Assembly: GCF_023156245.1 (NCBI RefSeq)
Contig: NZ_JAKZAH010000015.1
Span: forward strand, 34,407 to 98,406
Reading direction: 5' to 3'
From: Marinobacter bryozoorum
Lineage (GTDB): Bacteria; Pseudomonadota; Gammaproteobacteria; Pseudomonadales; Oleiphilaceae
DNA: 64,000 nucleotides
In this document: positions 19,143-29,014 of the stretch, in pieces
How positions within the stretch are numbered: the first letter of the stretch is position 1
How the letters are laid out: each line of letters begins with the position of its first letter
Translations under genes and position numbers: made by a program
Notes under the pieces: generated by a model
The model's input: the letters and a program-made list of their open reading frames with translations, nothing else
Databases searched by the model: none
What the model was told of the DNA's origin: nothing

Positions 19143-19223
19143 GGAACTGCCATATCAGAAGAGGTCGTAAGGCTGGCTATTCTACAGCAAGGGGCAGGCG
19201 GGGTGAGAGGGGGATTGCACGGA

Positions 19224-19248
19224 CCCGGTCGGCAGGTGTCCGACCGGG
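19224..19248 (-). terminator. Stem-loop downstream of the ECF/ChrR operon
   Basis: CCCGGTCGG and CCGACCGGG are perfect arms around a 7-base loop, 15 bases past the chrR stop. There is no T-run on the minus strand after it, so it is either a weak or factor-assisted terminator or a 3' stabilising hairpin. Confidence 0.4.
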
Positions 19249-19262
19249 AGCCGCAGGGGCAA

Positions 19263-19898
19263 TCAGCGCATAAAGGGATTCAACAGACGACCGAAGGTAC
19301 CCGTGAGCTTCAGTGGGGCGCTCAGCACGGACAGGGTAATGCAGTCCTCGCCTTCGAGGGCGACGGGCTTGTGCTCATCCTCCTGTCCCAGCATCACGAA
19401 ATCCCACTGGTTGAACACGCCCTTGTTGTCGGAAAAGGCGCCCTGGAGCACGACAGTGGTTTCCTCTCCCCGGTGCGTATGGGCGGGAGCCTTGCCACCA
19501 GCACACAGCTTCTGAAGAACCACCCGGTCCTGCTGGCCCGGGAAGCGGTCAGTGATATCCAGCACGCTGACGTCCTTCAGTTGCCGTTTCCACGGTAAAC
19601 CGTCCAGGTCGTCACCCAGTAGCTTACTCAGAGGGCTGCGGTGAACCCTGGGAGTTACCGTCTCGGGTGCCGGTTCGCTGTCGATGCGCGCCAGGATGCT
19701 GTCGAAGGTAGAGGCTTCGACGGCCACCTGCGACTGCTGCTCCATCATCACAGCGCCCAGGCTTTCCAGGGAATCTACCCGGCTGCGGCAGTGGCCGCAC
19801 TTATCCAGGTGAAGCCGGATGCACAGGGCATGGGGCTCACTCAGGTTGCCGGCGCTGTATTCCATCAGCATCAGGCTGTCGGGGTGGTGACGGGTCAT
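19263..19898 (-). CDS. chrR: ChrR-type anti-sigma factor with cupin domain
   Basis: 211 residues. The N-terminal zinc anti-sigma domain has the HxxxCxxC motif (HLDKCGHC, about 30-37) and an upstream histidine; the C-terminal cupin has THRGEETTVVLQG and WDFVMLGQEDEHKPV. This is the ChrR family, which holds its partner ECF sigma factor inactive and releases it under singlet oxygen or related stress (established for Rhodobacter). The start overlaps the sigma stop as ATGA, implying translational coupling. It is the last gene of the two-gene operon. Confidence 0.9.
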   Translation of the reverse strand: MTRHHPDSLMLMEYSAGNLSEPHALCIRLHLDKCGHCRSRVDSLESLGAVMMEQQSQVAVEASTFDSILARIDSEPAPETVTPRVHRSPLSKLLGDDLDGLPWKRQLKDVSVLDITDRFPGQQDRVVLQKLCAGGKAPAHTHRGEETTVVLQGAFSDNKGVFNQWDFVMLGQEDEHKPVALEGEDCITLSVLSAPLKLTGTFGRLLNPFMR

Positions 19899-20539
19899 AC
19901 GTTCTGATCCTGCAAAATTACCTTGAGCTTGTTGAGCGCCAGACGAACCCGGCTCTTGACGGTGCCGAGGGGGATCTGCAGCTCGTCAGCTACCATCTGG
20001 TGGGACTTGTGTTCCATGTAGACCTTGGCAATCACAGTGGTCTGTTCTTCCGGCAGGTGCCGGAGGGATTCCCGCACCCGGCGTTCGGACATCAGCCGGT
20101 GCAGAGAGGTTACCGGCTCATCTTCGTTTTCGCCGGGAATCTGCCACAAATCCTCGGTTTCCACCTGCATCTCGGCGCTGGTGCGCTGCATCTTGCGCAA
20201 CATATCGATGCGCTGGTTTCGGGCAATGGTGAAAATCCAGGTGGAGGCGGCCGCCTTGCGCCAGTCATACAGGCAGGAACGACGCCAGATAGAGACGAAT
20301 ACCTCCTGGACCAGCTCCTCGGCATGGCTCGACATGCCATTGGCCATGGCGTAGTACTTGATCTGGGGGGCGAAGTGCTCGAACAGCGCGTGGTACGCCT
20401 GCCGGTCCTGGTTCTTGCCGACCTTCTCGAGCAGCTGGCTCCAGGGGTCTTTTCGCCCTTCGGCCCGTGAGGGCTTCTGGTCCAGTGTGGTCACTGGGCG
20501 CTCCTTGACAGCGACATGAGCTGAGATGTTATTCGTCAT
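19895..20539 (-). CDS. ECF sigma factor partnered with ChrR
   Basis: 214-residue RNA polymerase sigma factor. Region 2 is visible as FEHFAPQIKYYAMANG, AEELVQEVFVSIWRR and STWIFTIARNQRIDMLRK; region 4 as HLPEEQTTVIAKVYMEHKSHQMVADELQIPLGTVKSRVRLALNKLK. The ChrR partner assigns it to the RpoE/ChrR (ECF11) group, which controls photooxidative and membrane-damage genes. ATG 20539 is the first ATG in frame; a TTG at 20596 is the upstream limit. No photolyase or cyclopropane fatty-acid gene, frequent regulon members, lies alongside. Confidence 0.9.
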   Translation of the reverse strand: MTNNISAHVAVKERPVTTLDQKPSRAEGRKDPWSQLLEKVGKNQDRQAYHALFEHFAPQIKYYAMANGMSSHAEELVQEVFVSIWRRSCLYDWRKAAASTWIFTIARNQRIDMLRKMQRTSAEMQVETEDLWQIPGENEDEPVTSLHRLMSERRVRESLRHLPEEQTTVIAKVYMEHKSHQMVADELQIPLGTVKSRVRLALNKLKVILQDQNV

Positions 20540-20616
20540 GATTGTAGCACTCGTCCTGCGATTGTCAGTCACGGGATTTACGCTACGGCGGAACAATCAG
20601 ATCTGTTGTAGTGGTA

Positions 20617-20630
20617 TTGATTCAGATCAA
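20617..20630. promoter_or_regulatory. Anr/FNR-type box upstream of the ECF sigma operon
   Basis: TTGATTCAGATCAA is an exact match to the FNR/Anr consensus TTGAT-N4-ATCAA. It lies 78 bases before the sigma start in the 126-bp gap after speA; both flanking genes read on the minus strand, so it can only serve chrR/sigma expression unless it acts inside the speA tail. The TGATCT it contains on the minus strand also resembles the TGATC -35 element of RpoE/ChrR promoters, but I see no convincing -10 for that reading. Confidence 0.6.
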
Positions 20631-20665
20631 TTTCAGAGAAATTTCGGCGCGCTTATGCCTTCAGG

Positions 20666-22570
20666 TTATTCTTCCAGGTAGGTGTAGCCCTCGAGCCCGG
20701 CCTCGAGTTCCTGCAACAACTGGTGCTGTTCATCGACTGGCATGTTACTGCTGGCGAACCTGGCCCGGTAGGCTTTGATCAGGGCCTGGGGGTCAAAGTT
20801 CACGTAGCGCAGGATATCTGCCACGGTATCACCTTCCGTGGGCTCGCTGACACGGAACTGGCCGTCGCTGTCCAGGCTCACGTCCACGGAGTGGGTGTCG
20901 CCGAACAGGTTGTGCATGTCCCCCAGGATCTCCTGGTAGGCCCCGGTCATGAAGAAACCGATGAGAAGCGGCTGGCTGTCGTCATGGTCGGGCAGGGGAA
21001 GGGTGGTTTCTATGCCCTGACCGTCCACGTAGCGGTCGATGCGCCCGTCCGAGTCGCAGGTGATGTCCTGGATCACGGCACGCCGGCTGATGGCACGGTC
21101 CAGGCCCTGGATGGGCAAAACCGGGAAAATCTGGTCAATGCCCCAGATATCCGGCAGAGACTGGAACAGGGAAAAGTTCACAAACAGCTTTTCCGCCAGT
21201 TTTTCGTTCAGCTCATCGAGGACTTCCCGGTGGGCCCGGTTGGTACCATTGAGTTGCTGCTGCAACTGGCGGCAACTGGCCGTGTAAATGCGTTCGGCAT
21301 CGGCCCGCTGGCTCAGGGACAGCAAGCCGTGGGCAAACTGGGCATGCACATCGCCCATGGCATGGAGCAGGTCGTGGTAGATCTCGATTCGGGAGCGCGG
21401 GCTGGCGTCATCCGTCAGGTGGCAATAGTCGCGCCACAGGTCATGGAGCGGGTCTGGCGCATCGACGGCAGGGGCTGTGGGTACACGTGATTCGGGCTGC
21501 TCACGATCGATCACATTGGTCACCAGCACCGCGTGGTGGGCAGTCAGGGCGCGCCCGGATTCGCTGATCAGGTCCGGATGGGGCACGCCGGCCCGGTCGC
21601 ATTCTGCCTGCAGGGTGTGTACCACGTTCCAGGCATATTCCCGCATGCTGTAATTCATGGAGCAGGTGCTGCGGGAACGGGTGCCCTCATAGTCCACGCC
21701 GAGGCCGCCGCCGATGTCCACGGTGTCCACTGGCGCGCCCAGCTGGCGCAGCTCGCTGTAGAAACGGGCGCACTCCCGCAGCCCTGTCTGTATATCCCGG
21801 ATATTGGCGATCTGGGAACCCAGGTGAAAGTGCAGCAGTTGCAGGGAATCCAGCGCATCGGCCGCCCGCAGGCGCTCCACCACATCCAGTACCTGTCCTG
21901 CCGAAAGGCCGAACTTGGATTTCTCACCACCGGTGTTTTGCCAGTTGCCCTTGCCAATGGTCGCCAGCCGGGCCCGTACGCCGATGAGTGGACGCACTTC
22001 CAGCCGCCTTGCCTCGTCCAGGATCAGCTTCAGCTCGGAGGGTTTCTCCACCACGATAAAGACCCGGAAGCCCAGCTTCTGACCAATCAGTGCGGTGCGG
22101 ATGTATTCCCGATCCTTGTAGCCATTGCAGACGATAACCGAGCCGCGCCCTGACGACAGGGCCAGTACGGCCATCAGTTCGGGCTTGCTGCCCGCTTCCA
22201 GGCCGATCTGTCCGTTACCGGCTGCCGGCTGGGCTCGCAACAATTCTTCGACCACGCCCCGCTGCTGGTTGACCTTGATGGGGTAAACGGCGGTGTAGTG
22301 GCCCTGGTAGCCGTGTTCGCTGGCGACATCGTTGAAGGCCTGGCACAGGGTATTGACCCGGTCGTGGAGGATATCGGTAAAGCGGAGCAGCACCGGCAGG
22401 GCAACACCGCTGGTGTTGAGCTGGCCAATCAGCTCAGGCAGGTTGATGCTGTGGCCGTTGTGGGCCCGGTGCGGCCGGATCAGCACATCACCGCCGGTGT
22501 TCACATCGATATAGCCATCACTCCAGTGGGCGATGTTGTAGACCTGGCTGGCAGTGGTTCTGGTGGTCAT
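20666..22570 (-). CDS. speA: Biosynthetic arginine decarboxylase
   Basis: PLP enzyme converting arginine to agmatine, first step of putrescine synthesis. 634 residues, close to pseudomonad SpeA. Visible: start YNIAHWSDGYIDVN, PLP lysine in AVYPIKVNQQ, HFHLGSQIANI, DIGGGLGVDYEGT and C-terminal FFMTGAYQEILGDMHNLFGD. ATG 22570 (MTTRTTASQ) with AGGA seven bases upstream is preferred; the frame runs on to 22747 but that lead is basic and unlike the family. It is divergent from speE across 167 bp, so polyamine genes share a control region. Confidence 0.95.
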   Translation of the reverse strand: MTTRTTASQVYNIAHWSDGYIDVNTGGDVLIRPHRAHNGHSINLPELIGQLNTSGVALPVLLRFTDILHDRVNTLCQAFNDVASEHGYQGHYTAVYPIKVNQQRGVVEELLRAQPAAGNGQIGLEAGSKPELMAVLALSSGRGSVIVCNGYKDREYIRTALIGQKLGFRVFIVVEKPSELKLILDEARRLEVRPLIGVRARLATIGKGNWQNTGGEKSKFGLSAGQVLDVVERLRAADALDSLQLLHFHLGSQIANIRDIQTGLRECARFYSELRQLGAPVDTVDIGGGLGVDYEGTRSRSTCSMNYSMREYAWNVVHTLQAECDRAGVPHPDLISESGRALTAHHAVLVTNVIDREQPESRVPTAPAVDAPDPLHDLWRDYCHLTDDASPRSRIEIYHDLLHAMGDVHAQFAHGLLSLSQRADAERIYTASCRQLQQQLNGTNRAHREVLDELNEKLAEKLFVNFSLFQSLPDIWGIDQIFPVLPIQGLDRAISRRAVIQDITCDSDGRIDRYVDGQGIETTLPLPDHDDSQPLLIGFFMTGAYQEILGDMHNLFGDTHSVDVSLDSDGQFRVSEPTEGDTVADILRYVNFDPQALIKAYRARFASSNMPVDEQHQLLQELEAGLEGYTYLEE

Positions 22571-22737
22571 ACTGGTATCCTGAATCGCAGACGGGGCAGT
22601 CTTGCCGGGCGCGCCCATTGTAGGCTGCCGGGGCAGCCCATGGAAACCGCAAAGCGCCCCTGCCCGGACAACAAATCCTTTGGTTGGCCGCCACCTGGGC
22701 CTACAATGGCGCCAACGATGACGGGAGGTTTTTAACG

Positions 22738-23619
22738 ATGAGTTCACTGGATAACAACTGGTTCACCGAAGTCTTCCAGGACCAGGGGACGGCCTTTTCC
22801 CTGCAGGTTAGGCGCAAGCTGCACGAGGAACAGACCGAGTACCAGAAGCTGGAAGTGTGGGAGACAGAGACCTTTGGCAACCTGATGGTACTGGACGGCT
22901 GTGTCATGCTCACCAGCCGGGACAATTTCCTCTACCACGAGATGATGACGCACCCGGCGCTGTTCACCCATCGCGATCCGAAAAAGGTGGTGATCATCGG
23001 CGGTGGGGATTGCGGCACCCTCAAGGAGGTTCTGAAACACCCCGGGGTGGGGGAAGCCTGGCAGGTGGAAATCGATGAACGGGTGACCCGGGTGTCGGAG
23101 AAGTACTTCCCGGAACTGTGTGAGTCCAACCAGGACCCCAGGGCCAACTTCTTCTTTGGCGATGGCATCCAGTGGATGCGGGACCAGCCCCCGGGCTCGG
23201 TGGATGTCATCATCGTCGACAGTACCGATCCGGTGGGGCCGGCGGAAGGCCTGTTTGCGCTGGATTTCTACCGGGACTGCATGATTGCCCTGCGGGAGGG
23301 CGGCATCGTGGTGCAGCAGAGCGAATCCCCGTTGCTGCACACAGACAGCATTATCCGCGGCATTCATGATGACATGAAAAAAGCGGGCTTCGACCACGTC
23401 CAGACCCTGCCATTCCCGCAACCGGTCTATCCCACCGGCTGGTGGAGCTGCACCATGGGCGGCAAGGCGGTGCACACCAGCTATTTCCGGGAGGAGGACG
23501 CAGCGGACCGGCCGTTTGTCACCCGTTATTACAATGAAGGTGTTCATCGGGGCGCCCTGGCCATGCCCCAGTTCATGCTGGAAACCCTGGATGATCCGGT
23601 GCGACCGGCGGAAGGCTGA
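22738..23619 (+). CDS. speE: Spermidine synthase
   Basis: Transfers the aminopropyl group of decarboxylated S-adenosylmethionine to putrescine. 293 residues: start WFTEVFQDQGTAFSLQV, substrate and nucleotide sites LMVLDGCVMLTSRDNFLYHEMMTH, IIGGGDCGTLKEVLKH, and DVIIVDSTDPVGPAEGLF with the catalytic aspartates. GGGAGG precedes ATG 22738. The pair speA/speE covers both ends of the arginine route; agmatine-to-putrescine enzymes are not in the window. Confidence 0.95.
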   Translation: MSSLDNNWFTEVFQDQGTAFSLQVRRKLHEEQTEYQKLEVWETETFGNLMVLDGCVMLTSRDNFLYHEMMTHPALFTHRDPKKVVIIGGGDCGTLKEVLKHPGVGEAWQVEIDERVTRVSEKYFPELCESNQDPRANFFFGDGIQWMRDQPPGSVDVIIVDSTDPVGPAEGLFALDFYRDCMIALREGGIVVQQSESPLLHTDSIIRGIHDDMKKAGFDHVQTLPFPQPVYPTGWWSCTMGGKAVHTSYFREEDAADRPFVTRYYNEGVHRGALAMPQFMLETLDDPVRPAEG

Positions 23620-23645
23620 CACGGTCTGTTCCGGCTAAGCAAAAA

Positions 23646-23700
23646 AGAGGGCAGCCCGCGGGCTGCCCTCTCTGCTTTTGTTCCCCGGCAAACCGGGGAA
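23646..23700. terminator. Two adjacent hairpins forming a bidirectional terminator between speE and amt
   Basis: First hairpin: perfect 12-bp arms AGAGGGCAGCCC/GGGCTGCCCTCT (23646-23671), with six A residues on its left that give a T-run for the minus strand and TGCTTTTG on its right. Second hairpin: TTCCCCGG/CCGGGGAA around CAAA (23681-23700). They separate the convergent speE and amt. Confidence 0.85.
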
Positions 23701-23717
23701 CCTGGCCAGTTACCTGG

Positions 23718-24983
<1,266 letters not shown>

Positions 24984-25056
24984 TAGAAGCCCTCCGCACG
25001 AGGCTTAACAGGATATTGAAATTTTTGCGTTGGCCTGACTGCTTAAGCGCCCGGGA

Positions 25057-25506
<450 letters not shown>

Positions 25507-25510
25507 TCAA

Positions 25511-25527
25511 AGCATCGTGTGTGCCAA
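25511..25527 (-). promoter_or_regulatory. Sigma54 (RpoN) promoter of glnK-amt
   Basis: Minus-strand reading TTGGCACACACGATGCT carries the invariant GG and GC doublets 12 bases apart, and TTGGCAC matches the -24 consensus exactly. The predicted transcript start near 25500 leaves a leader of about 105 bases before glnK. Confidence 0.75.
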
Positions 25528-25590
25528 CGCAAAAATAATATTAAAAATCAGTGTCTTGAAAGTACGGTGAGCCAAAATGGGTCTCAGCCG

Positions 25591-25607
25591 TGCGCTATTA
25601 TAACGCA
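25591..25607. promoter_or_regulatory. NtrC-like dyad upstream of the glnK promoter
   Basis: TGCGCTATTATAACGCA is a 17-bp dyad with TGCG/CGCA ends, similar in length and form to NtrC enhancer sites. It sits about 95 bases upstream of the predicted start, a usual distance for a sigma54 activator. A partial TTGGTGCACC lies at 25630-25639. The gap 25396-25787 (392 bp) otherwise holds only this control region and the leader of ubiK. Confidence 0.5.
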
Positions 25608-25787
25608 GCGTGGTCAGGCACGAACTAAATTGGTGCACCTGTCCGGGGCCAGCGGCAGGTCAGACACTTGGACTGATACCGCCGGCCACCTTCCTAGTAT
25701 GGCAGGGACAACGCTGTGTTACACTCTCTCGCCATCAGGCGTGGCACCGGTTGGCACGCGCAAGCCTTTGCAATTGTGGAGACTGAC

Positions 25788-26051
25788 GTGGCGAAGATCC
25801 CCAGTGACCTGCTCGGACAGGTGCAGCAACAGTTTGGCCAGTTCGTTCCCGATATGGCGCGAGCGGCCCGTGAAGACGTGGAAAACCATGCAAGGGCGGC
25901 CGTGATGTCAGTGATTTCAAGGCTGGAACTGGTCACTCGTGAGGAATTTGACGCCCAGCAGGCAGTTCTGTTGCGCACCCGCGAGAAGCTGGAGCAGCTT
26001 GAAAAGCGCGTTGCGGAACTGGAAGCGCAGGCTGACCAGTCCGATAACTGA
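25788..26051 (+). CDS. ubiK: Ubiquinone biosynthesis accessory factor UbiK (YqiC)
   Basis: 87-residue helical protein. The N-terminal amphipathic part (IPSDLLGQVQQQFGQFVPDM) and C-terminal coiled coil (LEQLEKRVAELEAQA) are the family pattern; UbiK trimers act with UbiJ in the ubiquinone complex and bind membranes. Start is GTG 25788 with GGAG six bases upstream; the frame continues upstream to 25716 but the added residues do not fit the family. Same neighbourhood as glnK-amt and comM in Pseudomonas. Confidence 0.86.
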   Translation: MAKIPSDLLGQVQQQFGQFVPDMARAAREDVENHARAAVMSVISRLELVTREEFDAQQAVLLRTREKLEQLEKRVAELEAQADQSDN

Positions 26052-26155
26052 ACCGGACCCGGAATGCTCGGAGCCTGGTCGCCATAGCGCACAGGCTCCA
26101 GGGTGGCACAGGCAGTACCGCCCGCCGGAATTTACTGAATGTCATGGAAGACCCT

Positions 26156-27694
26156 ATGCTAGCAACCATTCACACCCGCGCGCGTCTGGGCGTCAGCGCG
26201 CCCGCTGTCACCGTCGAAGTTCACCTCTCCAGCGGCTTGCCGTCGCTTTCGATCGTGGGCCTGGCAGAAACCGCCGTCCGCGAAAGCAAGGACCGGGTAC
26301 GCAGTGCCCTGATGAACGCCGGCTTTGAGTTTCCCGCCCGCCGAATCACCATCAACCTGGCCCCCGCCGACCTGCCCAAGGAGGGTGGCCGCTTTGACCT
26401 GGCCATCGCACTGGGCATCCTGGTTGCGTCCGGGCAGCTGTCGCCGGAGGCCCTGGGTCAGCTGGAGTGCATGGGGGAGCTGGCCCTGGATGGCACCCTG
26501 CGCCCGGTCAGGGGGGTGCTGCCGGCGGTGATGGCAGCCCGGGAATCGGGCCGGCGCATACTGGTGCCCCGGGACAATGCAGATGAGGCTTCCCTGGCTG
26601 GAAGTGACGATGTGCTCGCAGCTGGGCATCTGCTGGCGGTCTGTGAACACCTCTCAGGGACCAACCGGCTGGCTCCTGTTGCCCCCATGACGCTGCAAGG
26701 CCGCCCCGCCGACACACCGGACCTGGCGGACGTGCGGGGACAGCATGTGCCCAGGCGAGCCCTGGAGATTGCCGCCGCCGGCGGTCATAACCTGCTGCTC
26801 TTCGGCCCGCCCGGTACCGGCAAGAGTATGCTGGCCAGCCGCATCCCCGGATTGCTGCCTGAACTGGATGACCGTCAGGCCCTGGAAGTAGCCAGCGTTC
26901 AGTCGGTAGCGGGCCTGCCAATCCGCACCGATGGCTGGCGTCAGCCACCTTACCGGGCGCCCCATCATACGGCTTCAGCCATTGCGCTGGTCGGAGGAGG
27001 CAGCAGTCCACGCCCTGGCGAAATCTCGCTGGCCCACAATGGTGTCCTGTTCCTGGATGAGTTGCCCGAGTTTGATCGCAAGGTACTGGAAGTGTTGCGG
27101 GAACCCATGGAGTCCGGTGAAATTGTTATTTCACGGGCTGCCAGCCAGGTCACCTATCCGGCCCGGTTCCAGGTGATCGCCGCCATGAATCCCTGCCCTT
27201 GCGGTTACCAGGGCCATCCCACCATCGACTGCCAGTGTTCGCCGGTGCAGGCGGCCCGTTATCAGTCCCGGCTTTCCGGTCCCTTGCTGGACCGGTTTGA
27301 CCTGCACGTGGAAGTGCCGGTCCAGGGAGGCGAGGTACTGATGCAACGTGATGCCGCCGGGGAAACCAGCGAGCAGGTCCGCCAGCGGGTAACCGGAGTA
27401 AGGGCGATGGCAAAAGAGCGAGGCGGCACCAACGCGTCACTGTCCGGCCGCGCCCTGGAAATCCATTGTGCCGTGGACGATGACAGCAAGGGCATGCTCG
27501 TCGGTGCCATGGAGAAGCTGGGGTTATCGGCGAGGGCGTTGCACCGTATCCTGCGGGTAGCCCGCACCATTGCCGACCTTTCCGGTGCGGAGGCTATTCG
27601 TCGGGAGCACCTGGTGGAGGCGCTGGGTTATCGCAAGCTGGACCGGAAACCCGCGAGGCAGGTCACGAATCCGGTGGGCTCTGTTAGACTGTAA
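26156..27694 (+). CDS. comM: YifB-family Mg chelatase-like AAA+ ATPase (ComM)
   Basis: 512 residues. N-terminal S5-like domain ([60 protein letters not shown]), Walker [10 protein letters not shown], Walker [13 protein letters not shown], and a zinc-type cluster [15 protein letters not shown]. ComM is a hexameric branch-migration helicase that promotes integration during natural transformation in Vibrio and Acinetobacter; the gene is also widespread in non-competent species. ATG 26156 has GGAAG close upstream; ATG 26144 lacks one. Confidence 0.93.
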   Translation: MLATIHTRARLGVSAPAVTVEVHLSSGLPSLSIVGLAETAVRESKDRVRSALMNAGFEFPARRITINLAPADLPKEGGRFDLAIALGILVASGQLSPEALGQLECMGELALDGTLRPVRGVLPAVMAARESGRRILVPRDNADEASLAGSDDVLAAGHLLAVCEHLSGTNRLAPVAPMTLQGRPADTPDLADVRGQHVPRRALEIAAAGGHNLLLFGPPGTGKSMLASRIPGLLPELDDRQALEVASVQSVAGLPIRTDGWRQPPYRAPHHTASAIALVGGGSSPRPGEISLAHNGVLFLDELPEFDRKVLEVLREPMESGEIVISRAASQVTYPARFQVIAAMNPCPCGYQGHPTIDCQCSPVQAARYQSRLSGPLLDRFDLHVEVPVQGGEVLMQRDAAGETSEQVRQRVTGVRAMAKERGGTNASLSGRALEIHCAVDDDSKGMLVGAMEKLGLSARALHRILRVARTIADLSGAEAIRREHLVEALGYRKLDRKPARQVTNPVGSVRL

Positions 27695-27726
27695 TCGTTT
27701 ATTGCATCGACCAGACCGGGGAAACC

Positions 27727-28446
27727 ATGACTGACTCAGACAAGACACCGGAGAACGGTGAAAGCATTACCACCCGCCGTGGCGTGCGCAGTTTCGTGAT
27801 TCGCCAGGGGCGAATGACGGAAGGGCAGAAGAAAGCCCATGACCGGCTCTGGCCCGTCTACGGACTGACCCGGGAGCAGGGCGTGGTCGACCCCCGTGAG
27901 GTATTCGGTCGCGAGGCCTGGCTCAACCTGGAGATTGGTTTCGGTATGGGGCACTCCCTGGCGGAGATGGCCGCCGCCGCCCCTGAGCAGGATTTTATAG
28001 GGGTTGAAGTTCACTCCCCTGGCGTTGGCGCGTTACTCAAGGAAATCGAGGAGCGTAAGCTGGAAAACGTGCGCATCTACGCCATTGATGCCAACGACGT
28101 GATCGACCTGTGCCTGCCGGATGCCTCCCTTGACAGGGTTATGGTGTTCTTTCCGGACCCCTGGCCCAAGAAAAAGCACCATAAACGCCGGTTAATCCAG
28201 CACGAGTTTGTCCAGCGTCTTCGCCACAAGCTGCGTGTGGGTGGCATCCTGCACCTGGCCACGGACTGGGAAAACTACGCTGAACACATGCTGGAAGTGA
28301 TGGCCGGGTCAGAGGGATTCGTCAACGCCCGGGACGACGGTGGCTTCTCGCCTCGCCCTGAGGACCGTCCCATTACCAAGTTCGAAAAGCGCGGAGAAAA
28401 CCTGGGCCACGGTGTGTGGGACCTGGTCTATCGTCGCACCAACTGA
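27727..28446 (+). CDS. trmB: tRNA (guanine-N7)-methyltransferase
   Basis: Methylates G46 of tRNA variable loops with SAM. 239 residues: [18 protein letters not shown] start, SAM-binding [28 protein letters not shown] and the catalytic [16 protein letters not shown] block. GGGGAAA precedes the ATG. It is 32 bases after comM and converges with the unknown membrane gene. Confidence 0.96.
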   Translation: MTDSDKTPENGESITTRRGVRSFVIRQGRMTEGQKKAHDRLWPVYGLTREQGVVDPREVFGREAWLNLEIGFGMGHSLAEMAAAAPEQDFIGVEVHSPGVGALLKEIEERKLENVRIYAIDANDVIDLCLPDASLDRVMVFFPDPWPKKKHHKRRLIQHEFVQRLRHKLRVGGILHLATDWENYAEHMLEVMAGSEGFVNARDDGGFSPRPEDRPITKFEKRGENLGHGVWDLVYRRTN

Positions 28447-28468
28447 TGGTTTCGGGGTGGCTCACGGT

Positions 28469-29014
28469 TCAGTGGCCGTGGGCGGAACCCCGGGGTGGGT
28501 GCAGGGGACGCCGGCGCGCAGCGCGGATCACTACCAGCCCGGCCAGCCCCATCAGCAGGGCGGTGTAGTTTGCCAGTGCGAGCAGGGTCGCAGACAGGCT
28601 GAGCCGGTCGCTCGGCGCATCCAGGTTGGCCAGCAGTACCGCGTACTCCACCACATGGGCCAGTCCGGCCACCAGAAACAGTCCCCGTACCCAGTGGCCG
28701 GTCTTGCGTTCACGGACGCCGGGCCGGTCAATCAGCAGATGGCTGGTCAGCAGCAGTAGCAGAGTGGTGTAAAGGGCGGCGAACAGAAAACCGCTCCAGA
28801 GGGAGGTCTCGGCCCACAAGGTATCGCCCCAGCTGGCGACAATGGCACCAGCCCCTTCACTGGTGGTTGCCAGCTGGAAGTTCAGCATGCCCTGGGGGGC
28901 AGCGCTGGTTTGCAGGGGCTGGTTTAGCCCCAGCTGGGCAACGAGCACGGCGGCGGTCAGGCCGCCAATCCAGCGAATACTGGTGGGGATGGGTTTCCTG
29001 GCGATGTCGTTCAT
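28469..29014 (-). CDS. Integral membrane protein of unknown function
   Basis: 181 residues with about four membrane segments: IRWIGGLTAAVLVAQLGL, FLFAALYTTLLLLLTSHLL, GLFLVAGLAHVVEYAVLLA and LANYTALLMGLAGLVVIRAA. The tail is basic and ends HPPRGSAHGH. I do not recognise the family. Its ATG overlaps the hemW stop by four bases, so translation is probably coupled and it is the last gene of the metX-to-hemW run. Confidence 0.7.
   Translation of the reverse strand: MNDIARKPIPTSIRWIGGLTAAVLVAQLGLNQPLQTSAAPQGMLNFQLATTSEGAGAIVASWGDTLWAETSLWSGFLFAALYTTLLLLLTSHLLIDRPGVRERKTGHWVRGLFLVAGLAHVVEYAVLLANLDAPSDRLSLSATLLALANYTALLMGLAGLVVIRAARRRPLHPPRGSAHGH

Noticed and set aside
20540..20596. Longer start of the ECF sigma factor at TTG 20596
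   Set aside because: The added residues do not fit the family and no ribosome site is present; ATG 20539 is kept.
22571..22747. Upstream extension of speA to 22747
   Set aside because: Basic, non-family sequence that would overlap the speE start region; AGGA-spaced ATG 22570 is better.
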